The position numbers and the translations under genes are program-made. A stretch of 15,247 bases of DNA from Auritidibacter sp. Marseille-P8566 (lineage in GTDB: Bacteria > Bacteroidota > Bacteroidia > Flavobacteriales > Flavobacteriaceae), in the NCBI GenBank assembly GCA_943325595.2, contig CALPQA020000011.1, forward strand, positions 1 through 15,247. The letters are read 5' to 3'. Below, in pieces: positions 7,807-15,247 of the stretch (positions within the stretch are counted from its first letter, which is position 1; each line of letters opens with the position of its first letter). Below the pieces are notes generated by a model. It saw only the letters and a list, made by a program, of their open reading frames with translations. It had not been told where the DNA came from and made no database searches.

Positions 7807-7824
7807 TCTTTAATGTAGTTGTTT

Positions 7825-9156
7825 CTATTCGTTTTTCCAATTCAAACGGTCCTGTTGGTTGTATTGCCAAGGCGCTCCATTGTTTTCAATATTAGTCATC
7901 ATTGCATTCAAAGGCATTGGAGCTGCACTTTGTTCCATAACCAAATAGCGTCTCATATCCATAATAATTGATAACGGACTTATATTTACTGGACATTCTT
8001 CAACACAAGCATTGCAAGAGGTACACGCCCAAAGCTCTTCGGGAGTAATATAATCGTTTAATAATGTTTTATTATCTGGTATAAAAATTCCTTTATTGGC
8101 ATCAATGTTTTTTCCTACTTCTTCCAAACGGTCTCTAGTATCCATCATGATTTTTCGGGGAGACAATTTTTTACCCGTTTGATTTGCAGGACAAACTGAA
8201 GTACAACGCCCACATTCTGTACACGTGTAAGCGTTTAATAATTGAACCCAATTCAAATCTTGTACATCACTTGCGCCAAATTTTGATGGAATAGCAGTTT
8301 CATCTACTGGAGCTGCGGCATAAGGATCAGCATTTGGATCCATCATTAATTTAACTTCTTTGGTAACTGATTCTAAATTATCAAATTGTCCCAATGGATT
8401 TAAATTGGCAAAATACGTATTCGGAAAAGCCAGTAAAATGTGCAAGTGTTTTGAAAAATAGAGGTAATTTAGGAAAATTAAAATTCCAATAATATGCATC
8501 CACCAAACGGCTCTTTCAATCATCATAACTAATGTTTCAGATAATCCGTTGAAAATTGGAGCAATAAACTGTGAAATCGGGAAAGAACCCACTTGAGAAT
8601 AATGTCCAAAACCACCTGGAATATTTTGCAAATGAAAATCGGCAGCATTCATTAGTAAAAATAATGACATCAAAAAAATCTCAAAATATAGAATGTAATT
8701 AGCATCACTTTTTGGCCAACCTTTTAAGTCAGAATGAATGAATCTTTTTAATTTTATGATATTTCTACGACTGTAAAAAACAAGAACGGCAACCAAAACG
8801 AGTAAGGCTAGTATTTCGAAAGAGCCTATTAGAATATTATAAAATGTACCTAAAAATGAAAATACACGGTGCGTTCCGAAAAGTCCGTCAATTATGATTT
8901 CTAATAACTCGATGTTTATAATTACAAATCCAACATAGACAACAATGTGTAGTATTCCAGCAACTGGCCTTTTTACCATTTTGGATTGTCCAAGTGCAAT
9001 CATAGCCATGTTTTTCCATCGCGCTGAAGCATTATCAGAACGATTTATGTCATGTCCTAATTTTATGTTTCTTATAATTTTCTTGATATTAACTACAAAA
9101 AAACCAAAACCTAAACCTAAGATAATTGCAAATAATATGTTGTCTAAATAACTCAT
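7825..9156 (-). CDS. Membrane Fe-S oxidoreductase, NarI-like domain plus two 4Fe-4S clusters
   Basis: This 443-residue protein has several membrane segments (roughly residues 7-26, 66-90, 105-128, 155-172, 215-235), with His 70 and His 221 in or next to them as possible haem b ligands. A cytoplasmic domain follows with two CxxCxxCxxxCP motifs: Cys 312, 315, 318, 322 and Cys 378, 381, 384, 388. This is the N-terminal half of the layout seen in ETF:(mena)quinone oxidoreductases of the DUF224/EMO type, and also resembles HdrE/HdrD N-terminal parts. The expected C-terminal CCG domains are missing here and are found in the separate protein at 6436-7227. It would pass electrons from a soluble donor, possibly ETF, to menaquinone. 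The donor is inferred. It starts 6 bases after the MlaD-like gene, so the two are cotranscribed. Confidence 0.88.
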   Translation of the reverse strand: MSYLDNILFAIILGLGFGFFVVNIKKIIRNIKLGHDINRSDNASARWKNMAMIALGQSKMVKRPVAGILHIVVYVGFVIINIELLEIIIDGLFGTHRVFSFLGTFYNILIGSFEILALLVLVAVLVFYSRRNIIKLKRFIHSDLKGWPKSDANYILYFEIFLMSLFLLMNAADFHLQNIPGGFGHYSQVGSFPISQFIAPIFNGLSETLVMMIERAVWWMHIIGILIFLNYLYFSKHLHILLAFPNTYFANLNPLGQFDNLESVTKEVKLMMDPNADPYAAAPVDETAIPSKFGASDVQDLNWVQLLNAYTCTECGRCTSVCPANQTGKKLSPRKIMMDTRDRLEEVGKNIDANKGIFIPDNKTLLNDYITPEELWACTSCNACVEECPVNISPLSIIMDMRRYLVMEQSAAPMPLNAMMTNIENNGAPWQYNQQDRLNWKNE

Positions 9157-9162
9157 AAAATA

Positions 9163-10125
9163 CTAGTTTTTAGCTTTTGTTATTGTGTCTTTAGGACTAT
9201 TATAAGGTTTGTTTTTCTTTCCAAATAAGGAAACGTTTATGTATCGTGTTGGATTTAATCGAACGTCTTGCAACAGTAATTCTAATTCTTTCGATGTTTT
9301 ATCTAAGTTATTGTACAAGGATTCGTCTTTAATCATTTTACCGAAAGTTCCTTTGCCCGATTGAACATCGTTCATTATTTTATCAACGCTTGCTAATGTT
9401 TTTTCAAGATTTTTTACAATTTGACCCACATTTGCTTTTGATAGTGAATCAGAAATTTTAGTGAAATCAGCAGAAACTTTGTTTAAATTAGAAAGTGTTC
9501 CATTTATTTTGTCTTTGTTGGTATCCAAAATAGAATTAACATTTTTAGAAGCTTTATTAAATTCCGCTAAAGTTTCATTTAAATTAGCAATGCTACTTTT
9601 TAAATTTTCTTTTGATTTTGTGTCCAAAACATCATTTATGTTTTTTAGCAAAATATCCGCATTAACAACCATTTTTTCGACTTTTTCTTGCAGTGGCGAT
9701 AATTGCTCTGCTACTAAATCTGTTAATCCTTTTTTAACGGCACTTTTTAAAGTATCGCCAGTTAGGGCCAAATTTTTATCTTCAAAATTTGGAATAATTT
9801 GAATTTGCTTGCCACCAATCAATCCTGGTTCATAAATGGCTACGATACTGGATTTAGAAATTGGAAAATCACTTTTAATTTGAAGTTCAACAAGCAACTT
9901 TCCAGTCGTATTCTGAATTGAAATTTTTGAAACTTTTCCAACGACAAGTCCATTAATTGTCACTACAGCATTAGATGCCAATCCCTCTACATTGTCATAC
10001 TCGACATATAAAGTTTTGTAATCGTTCAATAAATCTCTCCCTTTTAAATAACTGTAACCCCAAATAAATAATAATATGGAAGCAATAACCAAAATGGCGG
10101 TTTTAATCTCTCTAGTAATTTTCAA
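9163..10125 (-). CDS. MlaD/MCE-family protein
   Basis: This 320-residue protein has one N-terminal membrane anchor (residues about 9-27), an MCE domain at about 36-113 (YVEYDNVEGL, then GLVVGKV and EPGLIGGKQIQI), and a long helical region at about 125-285 that probably forms coiled coils. It ends in a basic, disordered tail. MCE proteins bind lipids and work with an ABC transporter (MlaFE type) in trafficking between the inner and outer membranes. No such ATPase or permease is next to it here. The start codon is TTG (10125-10123). No ATG lies between it and the upstream in-frame stop, and the conserved anchor begins directly after it. It follows the amidase gene by 49 bases and precedes the membrane Fe-S gene by 6, so it belongs to that transcript. 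Confidence 0.9.
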   Translation of the reverse strand: MKITREIKTAILVIASILLFIWGYSYLKGRDLLNDYKTLYVEYDNVEGLASNAVVTINGLVVGKVSKISIQNTTGKLLVELQIKSDFPISKSSIVAIYEPGLIGGKQIQIIPNFEDKNLALTGDTLKSAVKKGLTDLVAEQLSPLQEKVEKMVVNADILLKNINDVLDTKSKENLKSSIANLNETLAEFNKASKNVNSILDTNKDKINGTLSNLNKVSADFTKISDSLSKANVGQIVKNLEKTLASVDKIMNDVQSGKGTFGKMIKDESLYNNLDKTSKELELLLQDVRLNPTRYINVSLFGKKNKPYNSPKDTITKAKN

Positions 10126-10174
10126 TGTCTGATATTTTGTACAAATTTAAAATAAATCTTTGGTTATCGCGGTA

Positions 10175-11392
10175 TTATTTGATAGCATCTTTAACAGAAA
10201 TACTTTTTCCGTTTTTAAAAGCAATTAAAAATGCCGAATTGTAGCCTTTTGACTTTGCTTCTGCTAAATTTTTCTTGGCCTCAGAATAGTCAGATGTTTG
10301 CCCGTAAGAGTATTTGTAAACTGTTCCGTTCGATTCAACGTCTATATTATTTAATCCATTGAAATTACTTGGAACCAAATCCATTTTTTTACTACTTGCA
10401 GCGATTTGAACTTTAAAAACTACGGATGTTTCTTTTACGACTTCTTTTACAACCTCTTTAATTGGTTCTTTTTTTATTGGTTCTTTTTTGATTTCTTTTA
10501 GAGCTTCCTTTTTCACTACTTCCTTAACACTATTTTCTTCTTTTTTTTCTGGAGTTGCAGTGTCTTTAATTGGTTTTTCAATTATTTTTTTTGATGGACG
10601 ATCTTCATCATTTTCGATAGCTCCATTACCAAAATATTCCTTCTTATAACTAATTATTGCATCGGCAATTGCATTTGCAATTTCATTTTGCCCCTCTTCA
10701 GAATCTAATTTTTCACCTTCTACTGGATTTGAGATAAATCCCATTTCTATCAGTACTCTGGTCATGTACGCTTTGTGCAATACCATGAATGGTGCTTGGC
10801 TTAACCCTCTAACTTTTTTTCCTAAGCCGTCAAAAGAATCTTCCACTTTTGCTGCCAAGGAGATACTATTATTCAAAATATCTTCTTGCATTAATGTCAA
10901 TCCAATTAATGTTTCAGGAGAATTTGGGTCATAACCTTCATACTTTTGTTTGTAGTCTTTTTCCAAAGTAACCACCTCATTCTCTTTTTTTGCAGCTGCA
11001 AGATTGGAAGCGTTTTTAGACATACCCATTACAAACGTTTCAGTTCCAAATGCTGCGGTATTTTTATTTGCATTACAATGGATTGAAACAAATATATTCG
11101 CATCAACGCGATTTGCTATATTAGCTCTTTCGACTAATCCAATAAATACATCTGTTTTACGAGTATAATTTACTTCGAAATTTGGTTGATTCTCTAATAT
11201 TTTACCTACTTTCAAAACTACTGCGAGCGCAATATTTTTTTCAACGTGACCTTGATAAACTGCACCGAAATCGTGAGCACCGTGTCCCGCATCTAAAGTA
11301 ACTTTGAATTTGTTATTTTGACTAAAACCAGAAAACGAAAAAATACATAAACCAATTATGCAGGTAGTTTTGAGTTTATTAATTATGTACAT
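10175..11392 (-). CDS. N-acetylmuramoyl-L-alanine amidase with SPOR domain
   Basis: This enzyme cleaves the amide bond between MurNAc and L-Ala in the periplasm. The 405-residue protein has a signal peptide (about 1-25, ending GFSQ), then an Amidase_3 domain (about 28-253) with the zinc and catalytic set: His 37 in DAGHG, Glu 51, His 105 in SIHCNA, and Glu 216 in IEMGF. A Lys/Glu-rich linker with short repeats (KEPIK, KEVV) covers about 258-323. The C-terminal region (about 324-398: VVFKVQIAAS to FLIAFKNG) is a SPOR domain, which binds denuded glycan strands and targets proteins to division sites. It resembles AmiC-type amidases of cell division, without an AMIN domain. It is the first gene of the minus-strand series, divergent from lptD. 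Confidence 0.93.
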   Translation of the reverse strand: MYIINKLKTTCIIGLCIFSFSGFSQNNKFKVTLDAGHGAHDFGAVYQGHVEKNIALAVVLKVGKILENQPNFEVNYTRKTDVFIGLVERANIANRVDANIFVSIHCNANKNTAAFGTETFVMGMSKNASNLAAAKKENEVVTLEKDYKQKYEGYDPNSPETLIGLTLMQEDILNNSISLAAKVEDSFDGLGKKVRGLSQAPFMVLHKAYMTRVLIEMGFISNPVEGEKLDSEEGQNEIANAIADAIISYKKEYFGNGAIENDEDRPSKKIIEKPIKDTATPEKKEENSVKEVVKKEALKEIKKEPIKKEPIKEVVKEVVKETSVVFKVQIAASSKKMDLVPSNFNGLNNIDVESNGTVYKYSYGQTSDYSEAKKNLAEAKSKGYNSAFLIAFKNGKSISVKDAIK

Positions 11393-11410
11393 AAATATTA
11401 AAAGTTAATT

Positions 11411-11445
11411 TTTGTTAAACCTTGGGGCTATAAATTTTATATTTG
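11411..11445 (+). promoter_or_regulatory. Candidate lptD promoter
   Basis: TTTG at 11411-11414 and TATATTTG at 11438-11445 are separated by 23 bases. The second element matches TAnnTTTG exactly. The lptD start codon is 30 bases downstream. The 82-bp region between lptD and the divergent amidase gene must also hold the amidase promoter, but I found no convincing TAnnTTTG on the minus strand. Confidence 0.5.
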
Positions 11446-11474
11446 TTTATTTTTGACCGAAATTATATGTAAGT

Positions 11475-14195
11475 TTGACGCTTCAACAAGTAAGCCATAT
11501 TTTTACAAAAATAGCATTTAAACCTTTGCATACAAACTTATTTAATATCGTTTTATTAGCTTTTTTCCTAACACTAGGTTCTGCTAAGTCCTACTCGCAA
11601 GATTTACCTAAAAAAACGACAACGATTACTCCTAAAAAACAATCTGAAACATTAAAAATTAATGCTAAAGATCTAGTTAAAGTATCTGATACTCTAAAAA
11701 AAGACACTGTTAAACCTAAAAAAGCGCTTCTTGAATCTAAAATTAAAAGAACGGCTGCTGGTTACGAAAAAACAAGTCAGAAAAACAAACAGATGACTTT
11801 ATATGACAAAGCTGAGTTCTATTACCAAGATATCGAATTAAAGGCAGGAATTATTGTATTGGATTATGAAAAAAATGAAATTTATGCAGGTCGCATAAAG
11901 GATTCTACAGGAAAATATACCCAATTACCTGTTTTTAAACAAGGTGCAAATGTGATTGAGCCGGATTCAATCCGCTTTAATTACAAAACAAAAAAGGCGT
12001 TAGTTTGGAATTCAAGAACCGAACAAAACGAGTTCAGAATAAAGGCAGAAATCACCAAAAAAGAAAATGATTCTGTTTATTTTATGAAACGGGCTCGCTT
12101 TACAACTTCAAAAGACATTGACAATCCCGAATATTATTTTCAAACCAGCAAAGTAAAATTTGTTCCCGGAAAAAAAGTTGTAGTTGGCTTTACGCACATG
12201 GTAATTGCCAATGTACCAACACCAATTGCACTTCCCTTTGCCTTCTTTCCAATGTCTGAAACAAGCCAATCGGGAATTATTATGCCTACTTTTAATGATA
12301 CTAGATTGCGAGGTTATTCGCTTCAAAATGGGGGATATTATTTTGCTTTAACTGATAATTACGATTTGGCACTTTTGGGAGATTATTATACTAATGGTAG
12401 TTATGCACTTCGAGCGGAGTCGAGTTATGCCAAGCGCTATAAATTTAGAGGTAACATCAATATCCGTTTTGAAAACTTAATTACAAGCGAAAGAGGCTAC
12501 CCCGATTACTCGAAAAGTAACATTTATAATATTCAATGGTCCCATTCAAAAGATCAAAAATCGAATCCAAATTCCCGCTTTTCGGCTTCTGTCAACTTAG
12601 GAAGTAGTACTTATTTTCAACAATCGATTAATCAAATTAACAATAATTCAAGACTTAATAATACGTTAAGTTCTTCCATTTCATATTCAAAAACATTCAA
12701 TTCTGTCCCGCAGGTTAATATGTCTTTGAGTGCAACCCATTCTCAAAACACGCAGACTAAAACGATAAATATGACATTGCCTTCCTTGCAATTGAGTGTA
12801 GATCGTATCTTTCCATTTGCACCAAAAGATGGGGCTAAAAAAGGATTTTTCAAAAATATCAATTTACAATACTCCTTAAAAGCGGATAATAGAATTGAAA
12901 CTACCGATTCTTTATTCTTTAAACCCGAAATGTTTAGAAATGCCAATTCAGGTTTCCAACATTCAATTCCTTTGAGTACGAATTTTAAAATATTCAAATA
13001 TTTTAGTGCTTCAACTTCTGTAAATTACAATGAAGTTTGGTATTTAAAAACAAATAAAAAGAGTTTTGATGTACAACAGAACAAAGTTATTGATACTGAT
13101 GTTAATGGCTTCGATGCCTTTAGAACGTATTCCTTTAGCTCCAGTTTAGGAACTACAATTTATGGAACGTTCAACTTTGGCGATAAAAAAAGAATTCAAT
13201 CCATTCGTCACGTAATGCGTCCTGGAATTTCATTTGGTTACACGCCAAGTTCCGAAAAATACTTTGATACCTATGCCTCAGACGGAAGTGGAACTATAAT
13301 AAAAGAATATACCCGTTTCGAAAAAGGAATTTATGGGGCGCCTTCAAATGGTAATTCTAAGGTCGTGAGTTTCGATTTAAACAATACTTTTGAAGCCAAA
13401 GTAAGAGATCGTGATTCTACAAAGGTTGAACCTAAAAAAATCATGTTGCTGAATAACTTAAATTTTCACATAGATTACACCGCTACATCAGATTCGCTAA
13501 AATGGTCACCATTAACTGTTAGTGGTGGTACGACTTTTTTTAACAACAAGATGAATGTCAATTTTGCAACATCTTTAGATCCTTACGCTATTGATAATTC
13601 TGGACAAAGAATAAACACTTTCAACATAAATAATGGTGGAAGTTTGTTTAGAATGACCAGTTCAAATATGACGCTTAATTATTCTTTATCGAGCAAAGAT
13701 GGGGATGATAAAAAGAAAAAAGAAAATGATCAAGGCGCTAGAAATGGTGGACGAACTGACGATTTATTCGGAACCAATACTGATTTTAGTGATAGACGAG
13801 ACAGTCAGTTTAATGACAAGGACAATAAAGAGGATGCAGTCACCGAGTTTTTTAAATCAAAATTACCCTGGGATTTAACTTTGGCCTATTCATTAACGTA
13901 TAGTAACAACAACCGAGAAAATAAAATTATTGGAAATTCCTTAATGGTTTCAGGAAATGTAGATTTAACTACGAAATGGAAAATGGGTGTTTCTTCTGGT
14001 TATGATTTTGTGCAACACGGAGTTACTTATACGCAACTTCGATTTGAACGTGATTTATTGAGTTGGAGAATGGATTTTAACTGGCAACCTTTTGGAGACA
14101 ATGCGTTCTGGGGATTCTTCATCGGAATTAAATCAGGTGTGTTGAGTGATATTAAATGGGAAAAAAGAACATCTCCCGACAAACAATTGAGATAA
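11475..14195 (+). CDS. lptD: LPS-assembly outer-membrane protein LptD
   Basis: LptD receives LPS from the periplasmic bridge and inserts it in the outer leaflet of the outer membrane. This 906-residue protein has a signal sequence (hydrophobic core about 23-37, ending SYSQ), a Lys/Thr-rich segment (about 41-105), an OstA/LptA-like beta-jellyroll (about 106-230, with DYEKNEIYAGR), and a long barrel region with many alternating Ser/Asn/Tyr strands. The segment VPTPIALPFAFFPMS is characteristic of LptD, where the jellyroll joins the barrel. A charged, probably extracellular loop lies at about 740-795. There is no cysteine in the whole protein, so the disulfides that mature E. coli LptD cannot form. 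The only possible start is TTG at 11475: an in-frame stop lies at 11454, and no ATG occurs before the signal peptide. The ridA-like gene follows after 10 bases. LptE is not in this window. Confidence 0.92.
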   Translation: MTLQQVSHIFTKIAFKPLHTNLFNIVLLAFFLTLGSAKSYSQDLPKKTTTITPKKQSETLKINAKDLVKVSDTLKKDTVKPKKALLESKIKRTAAGYEKTSQKNKQMTLYDKAEFYYQDIELKAGIIVLDYEKNEIYAGRIKDSTGKYTQLPVFKQGANVIEPDSIRFNYKTKKALVWNSRTEQNEFRIKAEITKKENDSVYFMKRARFTTSKDIDNPEYYFQTSKVKFVPGKKVVVGFTHMVIANVPTPIALPFAFFPMSETSQSGIIMPTFNDTRLRGYSLQNGGYYFALTDNYDLALLGDYYTNGSYALRAESSYAKRYKFRGNINIRFENLITSERGYPDYSKSNIYNIQWSHSKDQKSNPNSRFSASVNLGSSTYFQQSINQINNNSRLNNTLSSSISYSKTFNSVPQVNMSLSATHSQNTQTKTINMTLPSLQLSVDRIFPFAPKDGAKKGFFKNINLQYSLKADNRIETTDSLFFKPEMFRNANSGFQHSIPLSTNFKIFKYFSASTSVNYNEVWYLKTNKKSFDVQQNKVIDTDVNGFDAFRTYSFSSSLGTTIYGTFNFGDKKRIQSIRHVMRPGISFGYTPSSEKYFDTYASDGSGTIIKEYTRFEKGIYGAPSNGNSKVVSFDLNNTFEAKVRDRDSTKVEPKKIMLLNNLNFHIDYTATSDSLKWSPLTVSGGTTFFNNKMNVNFATSLDPYAIDNSGQRINTFNINNGGSLFRMTSSNMTLNYSLSSKDGDDKKKKENDQGARNGGRTDDLFGTNTDFSDRRDSQFNDKDNKEDAVTEFFKSKLPWDLTLAYSLTYSNNNRENKIIGNSLMVSGNVDLTTKWKMGVSSGYDFVQHGVTYTQLRFERDLLSWRMDFNWQPFGDNAFWGFFIGIKSGVLSDIKWEKRTSPDKQLR

Positions 14196-14205
14196 TAATA
14201 ACGAT

Positions 14206-14586
14206 ATGAAAACAATAATTTATACTGATAAAGCTCCTGCTCCAATTGGACCTTATAACCAAGCCGTTCTAGTTGATAATACACTTTATACTTCTGGGCA
14301 AATTGCATTAAATCCTGTTACTATGGAATTGGTTTTAGAAACCATTGAAATAGAAACAACCCAAGTTATGGAAAACATGAAAGCGGTACTTGAAGCTGCT
14401 AATATGACTTTTGGTGACGTCGTAAAAAGCACGATTTTCATTTCAGATATGAATGATTTTGCCAAAATAAATACTATTTACGGAAGTTATTTTGATGAAA
14501 AAACAGCTCCAGCAAGAGAAACGGTGCAAGTGGCAAAACTACCAAGAAATGTAAATGTTGAAATTTCTATGATTGCGATTAAGTAA
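14206..14586 (+). CDS. RidA family protein (enamine/imine deaminase)
   Basis: RidA proteins hydrolyse reactive 2-aminoacrylate and related imines to keto acids and ammonia in the cytoplasm, protecting PLP enzymes. The protein has 126 residues, normal for a trimer-forming member. It shows APAPIGPYNQA (10-20), LYTSGQIALNP (27-37), the PARETVQV segment with the substrate-binding Arg 104, and Glu 119 near the C-terminus, equivalent to Arg 105 and Glu 120 of the E. coli protein. These residues support the active RidA subgroup rather than the inactive Rid paralogues. It starts 10 bases after lptD and is therefore probably cotranscribed, although no functional link to LPS transport is evident. No clear terminator follows. 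Confidence 0.93.
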   Translation: MKTIIYTDKAPAPIGPYNQAVLVDNTLYTSGQIALNPVTMELVLETIEIETTQVMENMKAVLEAANMTFGDVVKSTIFISDMNDFAKINTIYGSYFDEKTAPARETVQVAKLPRNVNVEISMIAIK

Positions 14587-14756
14587 AAGACAAAATTGTA
14601 AAGCTGTTCTAAGGATATTGCTTTAGTTCTGCAAGAAATTATGCTGGTTTAAATAATGGTTTAGAAGTTGTTTTTTGTTGGATTTGTGAAACTATCCTAA
14701 AGGAGAATATTTATTGAAAATCCTAACGTTCGGGACTAATCCTAGCAATTGATATT
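14587..14756. other. Spacer between ridA-like and DUF922-like genes, with short repeats
   Basis: This 170-base spacer contains no open frame of note. ATCCTA occurs three times (14694, 14720, 14739). The stretch 14720-14746 is about half G+C, clearly above the surrounding AT-rich DNA, and includes CCTAACGTTCGGGAC. A TAAAGC/GCTTTA pair just after the ridA-like stop has a long loop and no T-tract, so it is not a convincing terminator. No TAnnTTTG element was found before the next gene. Confidence 0.4.
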
Positions 14757-15247
14757 ATGTATAAAAATGTATTATTTATTTGTTGTATTTTGTTTGTTTG
14801 TAGCTCATCAAATATCTTTAAAGAAAGTAACAAACATTATTTAAAGAAAGATGATGACAAGATTTTATGGTCAAGCAAAAGAAAATTGGTTTGGGATAAT
14901 TTTAGAGGAATTCCAGACACAAGTAGGACAAATATAGTTGCATCAACATTTTATGAAATTGCAATTACAAATAACTATTTAGAAAATGATATCCCAAAAT
15001 ATACATTACAATGTTATTTTATTAAAAGTAAATCTTGGATAAGTGTAAATGATGATTATACATTAGCTCACGAACGGTTACATTTTGACATAGCTGAACT
15101 TTTTACAAGAAAAATCAGAAAGGCATTTGATAGTTTAAATATAAAAAAAGTTAAAGAAATTGAAGTTTATAATAATATGTACACTTTTTATGGTGAAAAA
15201 CTTGACAAGTATCAAAACTTATATGATAACCAAGTTTATTTTAATGA
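14757..15247 (+). CDS. DUF922-like putative zinc-dependent protease (3' end outside window)
   Basis: The frame runs from ATG 14757 to the right edge (163 complete codons) without a stop. The N-terminus (MYKNVLFICCILFVCSSS) is a signal sequence. A lipobox with Cys 15 is possible but poor. The segment LVWDNFRGIPD (44-54), then a strand region, then SWISVNDDYTLAHERLHFDI with His 105, Glu 106 and His 109 in an HExxH motif and Glu 114 downstream, follows the pattern of DUF922 proteins, described as predicted secreted zinc proteases. Biochemical activity of this family is, as far as I know, little studied. The frame is absent from a standard list of complete open frames because it is cut by the window edge. 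Its base use is more AT-rich than its neighbours, and it stands apart from the lptD unit, so it may be an accessory gene. Confidence 0.75.
   Translation, partial: MYKNVLFICCILFVCSSSNIFKESNKHYLKKDDDKILWSSKRKLVWDNFRGIPDTSRTNIVASTFYEIAITNNYLENDIPKYTLQCYFIKSKSWISVNDDYTLAHERLHFDIAELFTRKIRKAFDSLNIKKVKEIEVYNNMYTFYGEKLDKYQNLYDNQVYFN

Noticed and set aside
9461..9802. 113-codon plus-strand frame inside the MlaD-like gene
   Set aside because: It is complementary to the repetitive helical region of the MCE protein; its hydrophobic Phe/Leu/Ser make-up follows from the antisense of Lys/Asn/Leu codons.
10430..10520. Short repeats in the amidase gene as a tandem-repeat or CRISPR-like element
   Set aside because: They are in frame and encode the Lys/Glu-rich linker between the catalytic and SPOR domains.
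14027..14308. 93-codon minus-strand frame across the lptD-ridA junction
   Set aside because: It is antisense to two well-supported genes and has no domain or signal features.
14598..14630. TAAAGC/GCTTTA hairpin after the ridA-like gene as a terminator
   Set aside because: The loop is long and no T-tract follows.
14660..14730. Integron attC-like site (GTTGGAT at 14677, CCTAACGTT at 14722)
   Set aside because: GTTGGAT fits the GTTRRRY core, but no matching RYYYAAC partner or imperfect inverted repeat was found upstream, so it does not fold as an attC site.

Overview
The window reads as a chromosomal segment of a Flavobacterium-like member of the Bacteroidota. The evidence is low GC content, absence of Shine-Dalgarno sequences, matches to the flavobacterial promoter form TTG-N17-23-TAnnTTTG, signal peptides ending in an AxA-Q type site or short lipoboxes, and a gene set typical of that group: bshA, an LptD-type outer-membrane protein without cysteine, an MCE/MlaD protein, and a GH3-serine hydrolase fusion. 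These assignments come from reading the sequence; no database was searched.

Layout. Positions 1-1150 on the plus strand hold the 3' end of an unrecognised gene and a small secreted beta-barrel-like protein, closed by a strong bidirectional terminator at about 1177-1242. From 11392 down to 1262 every gene is on the minus strand: amidase with SPOR domain, MlaD-like protein, membrane Fe-S protein, [probable terminator], small HAD-like protein, CCG-domain Fe-S protein, a 160-residue protein of unknown function, a GH3/beta-lactamase-fold fusion lipoprotein, bshA, and a PrcB_C-like lipoprotein whose start codon overlaps the bshA stop. Divergent from the amidase, lptD (11475-14195) and a RidA-family gene run on the plus strand. 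After a 170-bp spacer, the window ends inside a gene for a DUF922-like protein with an HExxH motif.

How the genes fit together. The 9.2-14.2 kb part is mainly envelope biogenesis: LptD inserts LPS in the outer membrane, the MCE protein is expected to handle lipids between membranes, and the amidase remodels peptidoglycan with a SPOR domain that targets septal glycan. The GH3/serine hydrolase lipoprotein is best explained as a fused NagZ plus AmiE-like enzyme that would trim muropeptides. The two Fe-S proteins together have the domain content of an ETF:(mena)quinone oxidoreductase of the DUF224/EMO type, but split in two genes with a HAD-like gene between them. BshA makes the first intermediate of the thiol bacillithiol.

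No transposon, phage, CRISPR array, tRNA or rRNA gene was seen. Most of the window looks like conserved core genome. The items most worth a second look are the split Fe-S module, the NagZ-AmiE-like fusion with its extra cysteines, the bshA-lipoprotein coupling, and the unusual spacer before the DUF922-like gene.
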